A DNA stretch of 64,000 nucleotides. Origin: Forficula auricularia. Lineage: Eukaryota > Arthropoda > Insecta > Dermaptera > Forficulidae. The translations under genes and the position numbers were made by a program. The notes below the pieces were generated by a model, which did not search any database, was not told the DNA's origin, and saw only the letters and a list, made by a program, of their open reading frames with translations. Where the stretch lies: NCBI GenBank assembly GCA_024734495.1, contig JALMQS010000088.1:806001-870000 (forward strand), read 5' to 3'. Shown one piece after another: positions 23,401 to 32,226 of this stretch; position 1 is the first letter of the stretch, and each line of letters opens with the position of its first letter.

Positions 23401-26400
23401 GTATGTCACATTGGATTTCCTTTACTGACCTTTCAAAACCCTGAAGGAGGGAATAATAGTTTAAATTAAGTTCATTTTTTGAATTTTGGACTGCCTCATC
23501 CACTCAATTCACACAATTTATCAGTCCGTCTCCAAAAATTACTTCAATCTTATAAGTGAAGTTATTGAAGAAAGAAAATTATAAAATAGTAAATATAGCA
23601 AAAGGATTTTTCAAGTGAGAGACTTAAAAATTAAAATGAATTAAATTAATACATAGCTAAGTAATTTGTGAAATTATGATAAATATTTACCATGAGCTTT
23701 TGCGATTTGAACAGCTGCTAGCCCAACAGCTCCACTTGCACCATGAATTAAAGCTATTTCATTTGGTTTTATTTTAGATCTAAAATAAAATAAAAAATAA
23801 AATAAAATTAATATATATATATACAAATTTGAAATATTAATAAGATATTTACTTAGTAACAAGAGCTCTATATGCAGTAAAGTAAGGAACGAAGAGTCCA
23901 GCCCCTTGAGAGAAACTGAGTTTTTCTGGTAACGGAAACACATTAGTCTCGTTACAAACAGCATATTCGCTATAACCTCCTTTAGTGGGATAGCCTCCGA
24001 ATACTCGATCTCCTTTCTAAAACATTTTATGTTAAAGATTTAGTTAAAGATTTAGTTGTGAGGGTGATGACAAGAATGATTTCGGATTACCATGTGAATA
24101 GATTTCAATTTAAATCTTTTTTGTAAAATACAATATTTCACTATTGCTTCTGGAACATTTAACAAATGTTATAGATGCGGAGAATTATATTTTTAAACGA
24201 AATGCACATGTTGATATGTTTCTGGGCTATGCAATACCATTTCGATAGAGAAAAATGTGCTGGCTTGATAGAAAATTTTCAGTAGAGAGTACAAATATTT
24301 ATTTATGATCATTTTTAAAACCATCTCATTAAATTGTTTTGTGAGCTTATGCTATGTATAGTTTTTCTTATTTTATTTTTATAAAATGTTTGTAAGTAAT
24401 TTACTATTGTTTGTGATAAACATGTGAAATAGAAATTTTGACGACTAAAATATGTATTTTTTTTCGGGGGTTCGCGGATTATTTTTCCATATTTATGGGA
24501 CAGGGGCATGAAAAAGGTTGGGAAGAGCTGGTATATGTAACTAGATTTATTAACATTAAATAATTTTTTCCTATTAATGTGTTGGATGTATTCCGTAAAG
24601 ACCTTCCCTTTCAATGAATTAGAAAAAATTTTAAAATAACTTTTATTTTTATAAGTTGAAAATTTTGAAAAGAAACATTTAGATGGGTATTTTTAAAGAT
24701 TTTTCCTCATCGGGAGACCCCACGTTTCGACTCCTAATTGTTGTTTAAGTTATTTGGGTAAAATTATTGGATAAAAATACTTGGTAGGTTTCACATTAAA
24801 TAAAAAGCGGCAAATTTAGTGTTAGTAGGGTGGTTAGACGAAAATGGAATCACTGTGTCTGTGAAAGTTTCTTTTCTAAAAATTTTGTAATTAAGTTTGT
24901 TTTTCGAAATAGTTATTTGGAGGTCCAAGAAAGAAAGGGTTTTATTTCCAATTTCGGAAGTGAATTCTATATTAGAGTGAAGAGAGTTTAAGTAATTTTG
25001 GAAAGAGCTCAATTGTCTAAGAGTACCTAACCATATGACAAAAATATCATCAACGTATCTACGCCAAAATACAATTTGTTTAGCAAAGGAATTATTCGAA
25101 CCGAGAATTGTTTTTTTCTAAATTAGCCATGTAAATTTCAGCAAGGAGAGGACTGAGCGGACTGCCCATTGCTAAACCATCGGTTTGCCTATAGAATTTA
25201 TTATTAAAAATATAATAGTTCTGGTTTATGCATAGGTCTAATAATTTAAGAATTTGACTATTATGAAGAGGATCTTTAATATTAAAATCAATCAGATCGA
25301 CTAATATTTCTTTTAATTTTAAAAGAGGAATCGAGGGGAAAAGGTTTTTCACGTCGAAAGAAATAAGCTTATGAGAATTTTGAATATTTACGTGTTGAGA
25401 GAATTTGTTAGATCTAGGGAATTTTTAACTGCGAAGTCAGAAGTAAACATATCCTTGAGGAGATTATTCAAATATTTACATATTTTGTATGCCGGGGCAT
25501 TTATATAAGAGACCACTGGTCTGATAGGATTGCCAATTTTGTGAAGTTTTGGGAGGCCATAAAGAATAGGTACTTGAGGATTCATTGTTCTAAGGGAATA
25601 TAAATTTTGTTTTTTAGGATGATTATGGGAGAATTCATTAAAAACTATTATTTGGGTAAGATTAAAGACAATTAGATAAAATCATCACAGCTTTGGCGCT
25701 GTTGGATTCTGAATCAGTTATATTAAAATGAATCCCCCCCCCCAAAAAAAAAAATACTTAAAAACGACTCCAACTTAAAGGGGCCCATACACTATCAAAC
25801 AAATTGCGCAACACAGGCTAATATTCAAAAATGTCTGAAATGTTTTGCACAACGGGATCGTTTGTGCAACGCATTGTGTTGTGTATGGGAGAGTTGCGCA
25901 ATATTTTCAAGGGTATGGTAATGAATGATGCGATTGTGCAACGCAACGTTGTGCATCGCATTGTTGCGAAATTTCTCTGGCAATGTTTGGGCCCCGGCAA
26001 TCGATGCGCAACGCAACGTTGCACATCGCTTTGTTGCGCAATTTGTTTGACAGTGTATGGGCCCCTTTAGGAGACGAAACGCTGTGTATTATGATAAAAT
26101 GTTCTTCAAAAATACATAACAGGGACTGTTTCAGCGAAAATTCCTTAGTTTATAATCAACAATTTAGCTACCTTGTATTTTGTAACACTTGGGCCGACGT
26201 CTTCTACTAATCCTGAAACTTCAAATCCTAAAATAGCAGGTAAATCAGGCAAAGTGGCATAGTTTCCTTCTCTCCTATAGGTATCCACCGGATTAATTCC
26301 AGATGCTTTAACATTAATCAAAACTTCTCCTTTACTTGGAGTAGGAATCGGAACATTTTCAATTAGCAGGTTTTCTGGTGGTCCAAACTTATGTAAACGA

Positions 26401-26411
26401 ACAGCTTTCAT
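14448..26411 (-). CDS. Quinone oxidoreductase, zeta-crystallin-like (six coding exons, complete)
   Basis: NADPH-dependent quinone reductase of the medium-chain dehydrogenase/reductase superfamily, probably cytosolic. Exons: 26411-26172, 24016-23853, 23779-23691, 20235-20021, 19932-19837, 14609-14448; all junctions are GT/AG and phases agree, giving 966 nt and 321 residues, close to the usual 320-330. The N-terminal GroES-like half includes KASGINPVDTYRREGNY and LGFEVSG (about residues 35-65). The nucleotide-binding half has the GASGAVG loop (148-154, AxxGxxG class), typical of zeta-crystallins rather than zinc alcohol dehydrogenases; zinc ligands are absent. The chain ends GAAGKIVFKL before TAA. 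A polyadenylation signal lies about 20 bp downstream (14422-14427). An in-frame hydrophobic extension upstream of Met 26411 is more likely intron/5' UTR, since an acceptor-like tttttatag precedes it. Introns 1, 3 and 5 are packed with transposons. Confidence 0.93.
15261..16401. mobile_element. Rearranged palindromic insertion with 13-bp duplication
   Basis: TATAACCAACAAT flanks both sides (15248-15260 and 16402-16414), inside the retrotransposon. The interior is a set of inverted and direct copies: gattcaatcgcgaatcaaat hairpins, tgatatatcaa/ttgatatatca segments, and long arms containing gactccgcagactccaatag and its complement. At least three partial copies are present, as if the element had inserted into or recombined with itself. 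Non-coding. Confidence 0.6.
16489..16581. mobile_element. 93-bp palindromic MITE
   Basis: The ends are inverted copies (ccaggtaacacacaatatcc and ggatattgtggttacctggg), and the centre is built of gaatattctaag-type palindromes. It lies in the reverse transcriptase/RNase H linker of the non-LTR relic. Confidence 0.55.
17272..18370. mobile_element. hAT-type DNA element with perfect 8-bp duplication
   Basis: 1,099 bp, with ends CAGTGGTTCTTAACC and GGTTAAGACCACTG (imperfect inverted repeats of the hAT pattern) and the 8-bp duplication GGTTATAT at 17264-17271 and 18371-18378. Removing it rejoins the retrotransposon reading frame (ESRLY then RKLIVL). No hAT transposase is present. The interior carries another non-LTR fragment. 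Confidence 0.85.
17511..18260 (+). pseudogene. Second non-LTR retrotransposon 3' fragment, inside the hAT element
   Basis: One frame reads MNSCVRFIFDVPRHARITPY, YYGRLGWLKASQRRLY, then after an in-frame TGA (17754-17756) IHIPNHRTEIATRSFAVSSA and RLWNTLPLNIRTSLSTSSF. These are the C-terminal signatures of Jockey/CR1-like reverse transcriptase ORFs. A degenerate 3' region with repeated ttctttctgtttctcattta units ends in a (TAAA)n-type tail at about 18232-18260, the expected 3' end. Confidence 0.75.
18700..18850. repeat. Inverted repeat at the 3' end of the non-LTR relic
   Basis: Arms attttcttattaaattgaag and its complement end near 18715 and 18850, around an AT-rich centre. Probably a short MITE. 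Confidence 0.5.
19511..19799 (-). mobile_element. Penelope-like insertion with 12-bp duplication (family E)
   Basis: AGTATGAATTAA flanks the insert at 19499-19510 and 19800-19811. Ends are inverted (tttgaaagtttataatagga with its complement), and a hammerhead motif lies on the minus strand at 19606-19636. It sits in intron 5 of the quinone oxidoreductase, 38 bp from exon 5. No protein coding. Confidence 0.65.
19606..19636 (-). ncRNA. Hammerhead ribozyme candidate, family E
   Basis: Minus strand: CTGAAGA (19630-19636), helix II TCGGC/GTCGA, GAAA (19610-19613), then CGTT as minimal helix III plus cleavage triplet. Helix I pairs AGCC before the core with GGCT after the cleavage site. The pair closing helix II at the core looks mismatched (A-C). 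Confidence 0.55.
20325..20900. mobile_element. Interspersed non-coding repeat, sister of 5221-5930
   Basis: It begins cagggtatggtcaagtattg and shares the same ordered blocks as 5221-5930, down to gtcaagtggatggccacatc. A degenerate open frame inside is not a recognised protein. It lies in intron 3 of the quinone oxidoreductase. Confidence 0.55.
20901..21610. other. Intronic sequence, no gene recognised
   Basis: AT-rich intronic sequence with one CT-rich patch (about 21300-21370). Nothing coding is supported. Confidence 0.4.
21610..21870. mobile_element. MITE, same family as 27540-27783
   Basis: It begins gtcggcttagagtgtaaa and contains, in the opposite order, the blocks of 27540-27783 (aaaatgtgaaaaat, gtttctttccataa, tttgttgtgag). 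The right end is eroded. Confidence 0.5.
22240..22730. repeat. Degenerate repeat units ending in a microsatellite-like tail
   Basis: Units of about 120-130 bp share tcatctcagcgactcc, actataaattctaccctaat and ccccttatcaccccc-type blocks. The right end (accaagtttggttgaaattg, ggggttccagagttatg, then atacatacata) resembles the common 3' part of a dispersed insect repeat. No protein recognised. Confidence 0.45.
22919..22953 (-). ncRNA. Decayed hammerhead, family A
   Basis: CTGATGA and helix II (GAGGGC/GCTCTC) and GAAA are intact on the minus strand, but helix III/cleavage region reads CTACACTC instead of CTATAGTC, losing the C-G pair. Confidence 0.4.
23239..23271 (-). ncRNA. Hammerhead ribozyme candidate, family B
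   Basis: Minus strand: CTGAAGA (23265-23271), an extra A, helix II GGAGG/CCTCC, GAAA, CGTC with cleavage after C. Flanks (AAACC before; GGTTT after) form helix I. Helix III is only the self-complementary ACGT, so activity may need a dimer. Confidence 0.65.
24790..25660 (-). pseudogene. Penelope-like reverse transcriptase, core relic
   Basis: Reading leftward: ILYGLPKLHKIGNPIRPVVS (the start of the finger region), FDVKNLFPSIP (motif A), TDGLAMGSPLSPLLAEIYM (motif B), RRYVDDIFVIW (motif C, catalytic YVDD) and FLDLQITISKN followed by RKETFTDTVIPFSSNHPTN (motif D/E region). This combination is diagnostic of Penelope-like elements. Two frameshifts (near 25385-25400 and near 25095-25100) break the frame, and the thumb and GIY-YIG endonuclease are missing; the copy stops at about 24790 beside ggtaggtttcacatta. 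It lies in intron 1 of the quinone oxidoreductase and is the only PLE protein remnant in the window. Confidence 0.85.
25778..26066. mobile_element. MITE with TTA duplication (PIF/Harbinger-like)
   Basis: Ends aggggcccatacact and agtgtatgggcccct are inverted, extending through tcaaacaaattgcgcaa. TTA flanks both sides (25775-25777 and 26067-26069). The interior is rich in tgcgcaac/gttgcgca units. No transposase. Confidence 0.7.
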
Positions 26412-26619
26412 GATTTTATCAGCAATCCTAAAAATATTGGAATCTATAAAAACAAATAGAAATATTAGAATAATTATTATAAGCAATATATAACTCAAAT
26501 TTAACCCAATATCTGCCACAGGTTTATTTTATGAAAGTTTATTTTTTATTAGATTGGAGTCATTTTTGGAGACGGACTTATATAATTAATTAAATAATGA
26601 TTATAATTCTGCTGAGAAT

Positions 26620-26815
26620 GAAATAGAATATATTATTGTTACTGCCACTGAAAGAGGAGACAGAGGGTAATGTCGAATTGGATTTCCTTCACTGACTTTT
26701 CAAAACCCTGAAGAATGAGGGAATAGCCTCCGAAACGTCGGTTTTTGAATAAAAATAAAAAGATAGTATAAATTATCTTCTTTTTTTGGACTGCCTCATC
26801 AATATCCAATCAACT
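26620..26815 (+). mobile_element. Penelope-like fragment, family B
   Basis: It carries the family B core and flanks (atattattgttactgccact, tttccttcactgac, then the hammerhead, then aaaaagatagtataaatta and ggactgcctcatcaatatcc). It sits just 5' of the quinone oxidoreductase first coding exon. Confidence 0.6.
26708..26739 (+). ncRNA. Hammerhead ribozyme candidate, family B, with long helix I
   Basis: CTGAAGA (26708-26714), helix II region with GAGG/CCTC, GAAA (26732-26735), CGTC cleavage. Helix I is striking: ttcaaaacc immediately before the core pairs with ggtttttgaa immediately after the cleavage site (nine pairs, one bulged T). One T is inserted at the foot of helix II compared with other family B copies. 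Confidence 0.65.
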
Positions 26816-27241
26816 TTATTTTTTATCTTTTTAATCTCATTTTTTTACATCTTTTAAATAAGTAATTATTTTTTTTTTCTAAAATTTAATTTTGGTGTAA
26901 AAGTCTGGTAAACATTGGCTTTTTTTTACTATATTCCTATTTACTCATTTACTCTTGTCTTTCATAAATTAATGTGTCTAGAGATGTAACCAGGTCAAAC
27001 TTAATTTGAGCTTTGTAATTAATTACTTTTTAATGACTAATAGAGACCAAACAGTTCAAAAAATAGAATACTGGTGAGTGATAAAAGAAAGGGATATTGA
27101 TTAATTGACCAAATTATAATTTTAAGACGTACATTAGGGGAAAAATTTCAAATTCAAAGCTTATAGGCATTCAAATGTCTCCGAAACCAGCTAAAACAAT
27201 AGGAAAAAAAGAAAATTTTATCATTTATCATTATATATTGT

Positions 27242-27531
27242 CAAGGGCGGATCCAGGAATTTTTTATGGGGGGGGGGGGTAAATGTATATAAGATGTAAG
27301 ATCTACTTTTTATCTCGGAAGTGTGTCGCGATCGAATTGCCCAAGCGGGGGAGGGGGGGGGGCAGAGACGCCCCCCCCCCACACACACATATAGAACTTT
27401 ATTTTCAATTTTAAAATTTTTTGAAAAAATAAATGTTTTTTTTTTTTACAAATTTTTTTTGCCAGGCACGGGCCTCTATGGGGGGGGGGGGGGGGGCGGT
27501 CGCCCCCTCCGCCCCCCTGGATCCGCCCTTG
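27242..27531. mobile_element. hAT-type MITE with perfect 8-bp duplication
   Basis: Ends CAAGGGCGGATCCAGG and CCTGGATCCGCCCTTG are perfect inverted repeats; TATATTGT flanks both sides (27234-27241 and 27532-27539). The interior has long G and C homopolymers. It has inserted at the edge of the MITE at 27540-27783. Confidence 0.8.
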
Positions 27532-27539
27532 TATATTGT

Positions 27540-27783
27540 CGCCTTAGAGTGTAAACCTGCTCACAACAAGGAAATTTTACAAATCAGACAAAAAACAAAG
27601 AAAATGTAATATTGTTATTATGGAAAGAAACCATTTTTCACATTTATTTTCTACAACTTAAGATCCTAATTTTAAGTATCAGTTTTATTTGGACGATGTT
27701 CATCTCTTTTTCTTTCAAACGAAATTAATATGTAATATATGATAATAAATGGATTTAGCAGGTTTACACTCTAAGCCGACGAT
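27540..27783. mobile_element. MITE with inverted ends
   Basis: Left cgccttagagtgtaaacctg and right caggtttacactctaagccg are inverted repeats. The family recurs at 21610-21870. Non-coding. Confidence 0.6.
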
Positions 27784-28227
27784 ATATGATTTCAATATCA
27801 AATCATTTTTGTGAGATGAAATAACAGTTTCAAATGACGTAATCAGGGCCAAAGGAATTATAAAACTAAGAGGAGGGGTCAAAATAATAGTCCTACGCTT
27901 TGATGACAACTAATTTTAAATCCTTCACTCCTATACTTACTTCTATAGGAAGGTATTCTCAGAAAGTTAAAAAATACTACAATTGAAATGCCAAAACTAA
28001 TTATAACGAATTAATGGGAAGTGAGGATCAATTAGATAAATTAGTATCTAAGTATAGGATCTTGAATAAGATAATAAATGATACGTGTTATATTGTATAC
28101 GTAACTGTAGAATATTTCAGTCTTTATTTTAGGAATTCTTTATAGCTGTAGATGTATTAATTTACCAAGGGTTTAAATAAGAGAAGTGCAGCTTTTATTT
28201 ATTTCGTTCTATTTATGAACTCCCGCC

Positions 28228-28260
28228 AACGCTTCGGCTATTGGTTGTAGCCATCTTCAG
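28228..28260 (-). ncRNA. Hammerhead, family F, core mutated
   Basis: Minus strand: CTGAAGA (28254-28260), helix II GGCTA/TAGCC, then GAAG instead of GAAA. Helix I is long (CCCGCT before the core with GGCGGG after the cleavage site). The single core change probably abolishes cleavage. Confidence 0.45.
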
Positions 28261-28498
28261 AGCGGGAATTTGTCAATATTTATATAAAAAAAATTTTGGA
28301 TAGACCAGTCATCAGATAAAACTATATACAAGAAATATACATATGATATCTACAAAACCATATACAAGGTGTTCGCCAAAAGATGTAATACTTTTAAGAC
28401 TATTATTGTCTTTTTCCGTTTAAGATGAAATGCAAAGTAAACGGAAAAAGACAATAACGCTTTTCGCCAACTTTTTTATCCCTATGACCTCAAGAGAC

Positions 28499-28690
28499 TG
28501 AAACTCACTTCCAGCCACGGTCTTCCCCTCAACTTATAACCTTCAGCTGTTTAAGACCCGCATCCACAGATACCTTCAACTCCCACCCAGCCCATAAAAT
28601 CTCCTCTTCTTCTTCTTTTCACGATGGAGGGGCCAACCCAGGCCTTTAGGGGATGCACCTTTTTGGTGTATCTCCTCTCATCAATATCAT
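28499..28690 (+). pseudogene. Non-LTR retrotransposon 3' end
   Basis: From 28502 the frame reads NSLPATVFPSTYNLQLFKTR and ends QLPPSP before TAA (28595-28597); the expected Trp before NSLP is a stop (28499-28501). The 3' UTR (gatggaggggccaacccagg, then aggggatgcaccttttt) matches an inverted copy at 43165-43292. Confidence 0.65.
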
Positions 28691-28734
28691 TATAATAATA
28701 ATAATAGTCTTAATAATAGTCTTAACCTCATTAA

Positions 28735-29595
28735 ATCTCTCATAAGGGCCGACGAGGGGTATACACCACTAAATCTGAGCTGTCATGCGTTTGTTATTCC
28801 AAAAAAAGAGTTTAAACCCTGGAAAGAGAATATTCTTCACGGGAAATTCCCAAACCTCTTAGACGAACATCATATCGACAGGAGTTCTTCTCTGCAATGG
28901 CTGGCCGATGGCTCTCTCTACCCTGAGACAGAAGGGTTCATTATGTCTATCCAAAATCAAATAATAAGAACCAAAAATTATGAGAAGCACATACTGAAGT
29001 TAAATGTGACGGACAAGTGTAGGCGATGTGATTCTGTAGGTGAGTCCATCGAGTATTTATGGCAGGGTGTCCAACACTATCTGAGAATGCCTACCTGGGA
29101 AGGCACAATCAAGTGGCCAAATTGATCCACCAACAGCTAGGAATCAAATATGGCTTACTGGACACGAATACACCTCCCTACTATAAATACGAGCCAGTGC
29201 CGGTCATAGAATCGAAAAAATATATTTTATACTGGGACAGGCCTGTGTTAACTGATAGGACCATCACTTATAACCGACCCGATATTCTTCTAATAGATTT
29301 TAACACAAGTTCAGGGATACTCATTGATATCGCTGTTCCTCTGACACACAACATCAAAAGGACAGCGGCAGAGAAAAAGAACAAATATGAGGAACTCGCC
29401 TGGCAAATTAAAGAGATCTGGAAACTGGATAGGGTCTCCATCTACCCATTAGTGATATCCGTTGAGGGGGTTGTCTCTAACAACTTTAATAAGAACATTG
29501 AGAAACTTGTCCTACCAAACACCATCTTGAAGCATGCACAGAAGGCAACTTTATTACAAACCTGTCACATCGTGCGCAAGTTTCTCAATAATTGA
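28735..29595 (+). pseudogene. Retrotransposon with restriction-like endonuclease (R2/R4/Dong-like) C-terminus
   Basis: Plus strand: FKPWKENILHGKFPN, DGSLYPETEGFIMSIQNQII and KCRRCDSVGESIEY (zinc-knuckle cysteines), then after a frameshift near 29058 AGCPTLSENAYLGRHNQVAK, YYKYEPVPV, DRTITYNRPDILLIDF and ILIDIAVPLTHN. The RPD...D/E-type core is the PD-(D/E)XK endonuclease found at the C-terminus of R2/R4/Dong-class elements. It ends LLQTCHIVRKFL before TGA. No reverse transcriptase core remains, so it is a truncated dead copy. Confidence 0.75.
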
Positions 29596-29880
29596 AGATT
29601 ATCCGGAGGATCATGTGGGCCAGAGTAAATTCTCTTTCCACATCGACCGAGCCTAATCCCAAATAAGATCTGAAGGGATAGGTGAAATTTTTCCAGCGCA
29701 AGCTGAGAAAGTGCATTAACTCGGAAAGTCTTAAAAGTATTACATCTTTTGGCCTTTTGACGAACACCCTGTATATAGTTTTGTATATATCATATGTACA
29801 TTTCTTGTTTGTTATATAGTTTTATCTGATGACTGGTGTATCCAAAAATTTTTTTATATAAATATTAACAAATTCCCGCT

Positions 29881-29913
29881 CTGAAGATGACTACAACCAA
29901 TAGTCGAAACGTT
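29881..29913 (+). ncRNA. Hammerhead ribozyme candidate, family F
   Basis: CTGAAGA (29881-29887), helix II GACTA/TAGTC, GAAA (29906-29909), CGTT. Compared with the left-arm copy, both strands of one helix II pair have changed (G-C to A-T), keeping the stem. Helix I has decayed in its middle. Confidence 0.6.
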
Positions 29914-29989
29914 AGCAAGAGTTCATAAATAAAAAGAAATAAATAAAAGCTGCACGTCTCTTATTTAAACCCTTACTAAATTAATATTT

Positions 29990-31840
29990 CAGTCGTAAAT
30001 AAAATTTTTTAACTTTCACCTCCAGAAGTTTTATTAATAGGATTAATCTAATTTGTAGTAGAGCGGGTAAAGAAATGACTAAAATCCTTCCTTGATTGAT
30101 TTAAGCTTAAGTTACTTCAGACTTTTAATAAAATGCGCCTTATCAAATATATGGGAAGGAAACAGAAAACCATCCCATAGGGCATTAAGAATATAGTGTA
30201 GTGCCTGGAGCACCGAGAGATGCTCGTTAACTTTTTGACTCTAAATAGCTTAAGTTTCAAATTTTAATACTCTGCGACTTACTTAAGACGAAATATGAAC
30301 AATTAAAATATTTATTTTGTGATATGACTAATTTACACTCCCTTCATTTATTTCAATTGGATTAAAATTTATATACGACTAATAACTCATGAGACTTGAT
30401 AAGTTCACCAATTTTTAGCGAAATCGTTAAGAGCCGTTTTCGAGAAACGGATTCTATTTATATTAGTATATACAAGAATTGCTCGTTTAATATAATAATA
30501 TTTTGTTCGTAAGGATATCAGTGTAAAAACATGTATGTATTTTTAAAATTTACATAAATAATTTATACAAAATAAAACAAAGGCTGTTACTGTTTGATGT
30601 AAATAAGAAAGACTTAAATTCCTCCAGTCATTCTTAAATAGTAATTTTTGTCTCTTTCTTTGCTTTAATTAATATGAATATAAATTTCCTAATCACTTGA
30701 AAGCGCGTGATTGTTTGATTAATTAGGTCAAATGATTATCTTCATGTTTCATCTAAATGCTCTATAATGCTGAGACACCCTAAAAGCTACATTTTTTTTC
30801 TCCCTTTACTGTATAAGTTGATTCACACAGTCCTTGCAAGAGAGGCTGTAAATATCTTCTTTTTTAATATTTGAAATATTTTATTAGAACTCAGCTTCTT
30901 GTCTAAAGTGGACGGGGATTTGATATTTTACTATTTTAATGAATGAATTTTTATTTGAAGATTTTGGAAATTTTCTTATAATTACGCACTATAGTGGTTT
31001 AGAATGATTTTTCGTTTAAATTTTTTCATATATATATATATATATATATAGATTCAAGGTTGACTTCTTAATTTTCTTATTTCGTAACTGATTAGTATTA
31101 GAGAACTTTTTGTTTTAAATTTACTGAATAGTTTTTGCATAAATTAATCTATAAGACATCCAATGAAATGCAGCAAGTTTGATTTATATTTTTTATAAAT
31201 TAAACAAATCTGCTACCCTTAATTAAAACCCCTATTAATATTTAATAGAAATTATATAGTTTAATTAAGAAAAAAAATATTTTTTGATTGCTTCAAATTA
31301 CTTGAAAATGGGAGAGAATTTTTTAATAAGATGGTAAATGTAAAATTTAAAAGCTACAAAAAAAATGTGTGAGCCTCAGAAACTTTAGTTTTAAAATACC
31401 ACTAATAGTTCATGACAAATAAAATTTATTAAAATTAGGTAATTTAAATTATTATTTTAAAACCCAGTAATAGTTCATGATATTTTTTTTTTAATGACAG
31501 CCGGAAACTATAGTCCATTCTGGCCATTGAGTGTTCGTGTGTGTAATTTAGTGTAGGGATCAGATTAAAGTCTAATTTCAGCGACTCGGGCTAGTTTGAT
31601 TAGAAGGCAATTACGTTATCCACTCGACCAACCCGATCACCAAAATTTATTAAAATTAGGAAATTTAAATTATTACTTTAAAACACACTGCGGAGTCCAA
31701 GAGGCTTCGCCCCCTGGCCATCAAGATGACCCCAGGGTTTATCTCTGATTTCCCCTCTAATGGATCATTTCCCCTTTGTTGTAACAAAAACATTCGAACA
31801 GATATGTCGCTAAAGAAGTTTCACTTCAAAAATTTCATTT
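29990..31840. other. Intergenic, no gene recognised; TA microsatellite and a tRNA-like patch
   Basis: AT-rich. A (TA)n tract occupies about 31027-31051. At about 31500-31640 the minus strand shows gttggtcgagtggataacg, resembling a tRNA-type A box, so a decayed SINE is possible. Sequence at 30295-30480 is an inverted copy of 33060-33240 (tcatgagttattagtcgt). Confidence 0.4.
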
Positions 31841-32040
31841 ATTGTAATTATATAAATAAATTCAAGATTGAAGTAATTTTTGGAGACGGACTGATAAGTG
31901 AATTGAGTGGATATTGATGACTTTTCAAAACCCTGAAGAAGGAGGGAATAGCCTCGGAAACGTTTCGTTTATAAATAAAAAGATAGTATAAATTATCTTC
32001 CTCTTTTTTTTGAACTGCCTCATCAATTTCCACTCAATAA
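31840..32040 (+). mobile_element. Penelope-like fragment, family B
   Basis: It contains attgaagtaatttttggaga, a hammerhead (31933-31964), aaaagatagtataaatta and actgcctcatcaat, the standard family B order. Confidence 0.55.
31933..31964 (+). ncRNA. Hammerhead, family B, helix II damaged
   Basis: CTGAAGA and GAAAC are present, but the 3' strand of helix II reads CCTCG instead of CCTCC, and the cleavage region is CGTTT. Likely weak or dead. Confidence 0.4.
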
Positions 32041-32226
32041 ACTCAAATCTTTTATAAAAACAATCTTCAAATGTTAATTGGAATACCAAATGTTTCGGGA
32101 AATTAAAATCAAAAAATAAAATACTCTCAAAAAAATGATTTAAAAATAAATTTGTAAAAAATTCTCCAATCCAATTTTATAAATATAAATAAGCCGCCAA
32201 TGAACTTAGTAGTCGAAGCGCCTTAA

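Larger units (their letters stand above)
22830..23520 (-). mobile_element. Penelope-like fragments, families A and B
   Basis: A family A arm (22830-22990; agacaataaaagagtgtgtc, attataca and a decayed hammerhead at 22919-22953) is followed by a family B block (23160-23510) with inverted ends ttgatgaggcaattcaaaa and tttgaattttggactgcctca. Family B carries an intact hammerhead on the minus strand at 23239-23271 and a deleted one near 23440. Confidence 0.6.
28365..29771. mobile_element. Terminal-inverted-repeat element carrying retrotransposon fragments
   Basis: Ends caaggtgttcgccaaaag and its near complement cttttgacgaacaccctg extend through gatgtaatacttttaagac. TATA flanks (28361-28364 and 29772-29775). 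Inside are a left-end duplication in inverted orientation near 28430-28465, a non-LTR 3' fragment (28499-28690) and a restriction-like-endonuclease retrotransposon (28735-29595). No DNA transposase is seen. Confidence 0.6.
28160..29985. mobile_element. Penelope-like inverted arms (family F) enclosing another element
   Basis: Arms of about 205 bp at 28160-28364 and 29776-29985 are inverted copies: agtgcagcttttatttattt, a hammerhead, then ccagtcatcagataaaact and acatatgatat. A separate terminal-repeat element (28365-29771) fills the space between them, flanked by TATA. The right arm carries a hammerhead with an intact core, the left a mutated one. Confidence 0.65.

Noticed and set aside
26412..26519. 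In-frame hydrophobic N-terminal extension of the quinone oxidoreductase
   Set aside because: Family members begin at MKAV; an acceptor-like tttttatag lies between the upstream Met and this start, so the hydrophobic stretch is probably intron or UTR.
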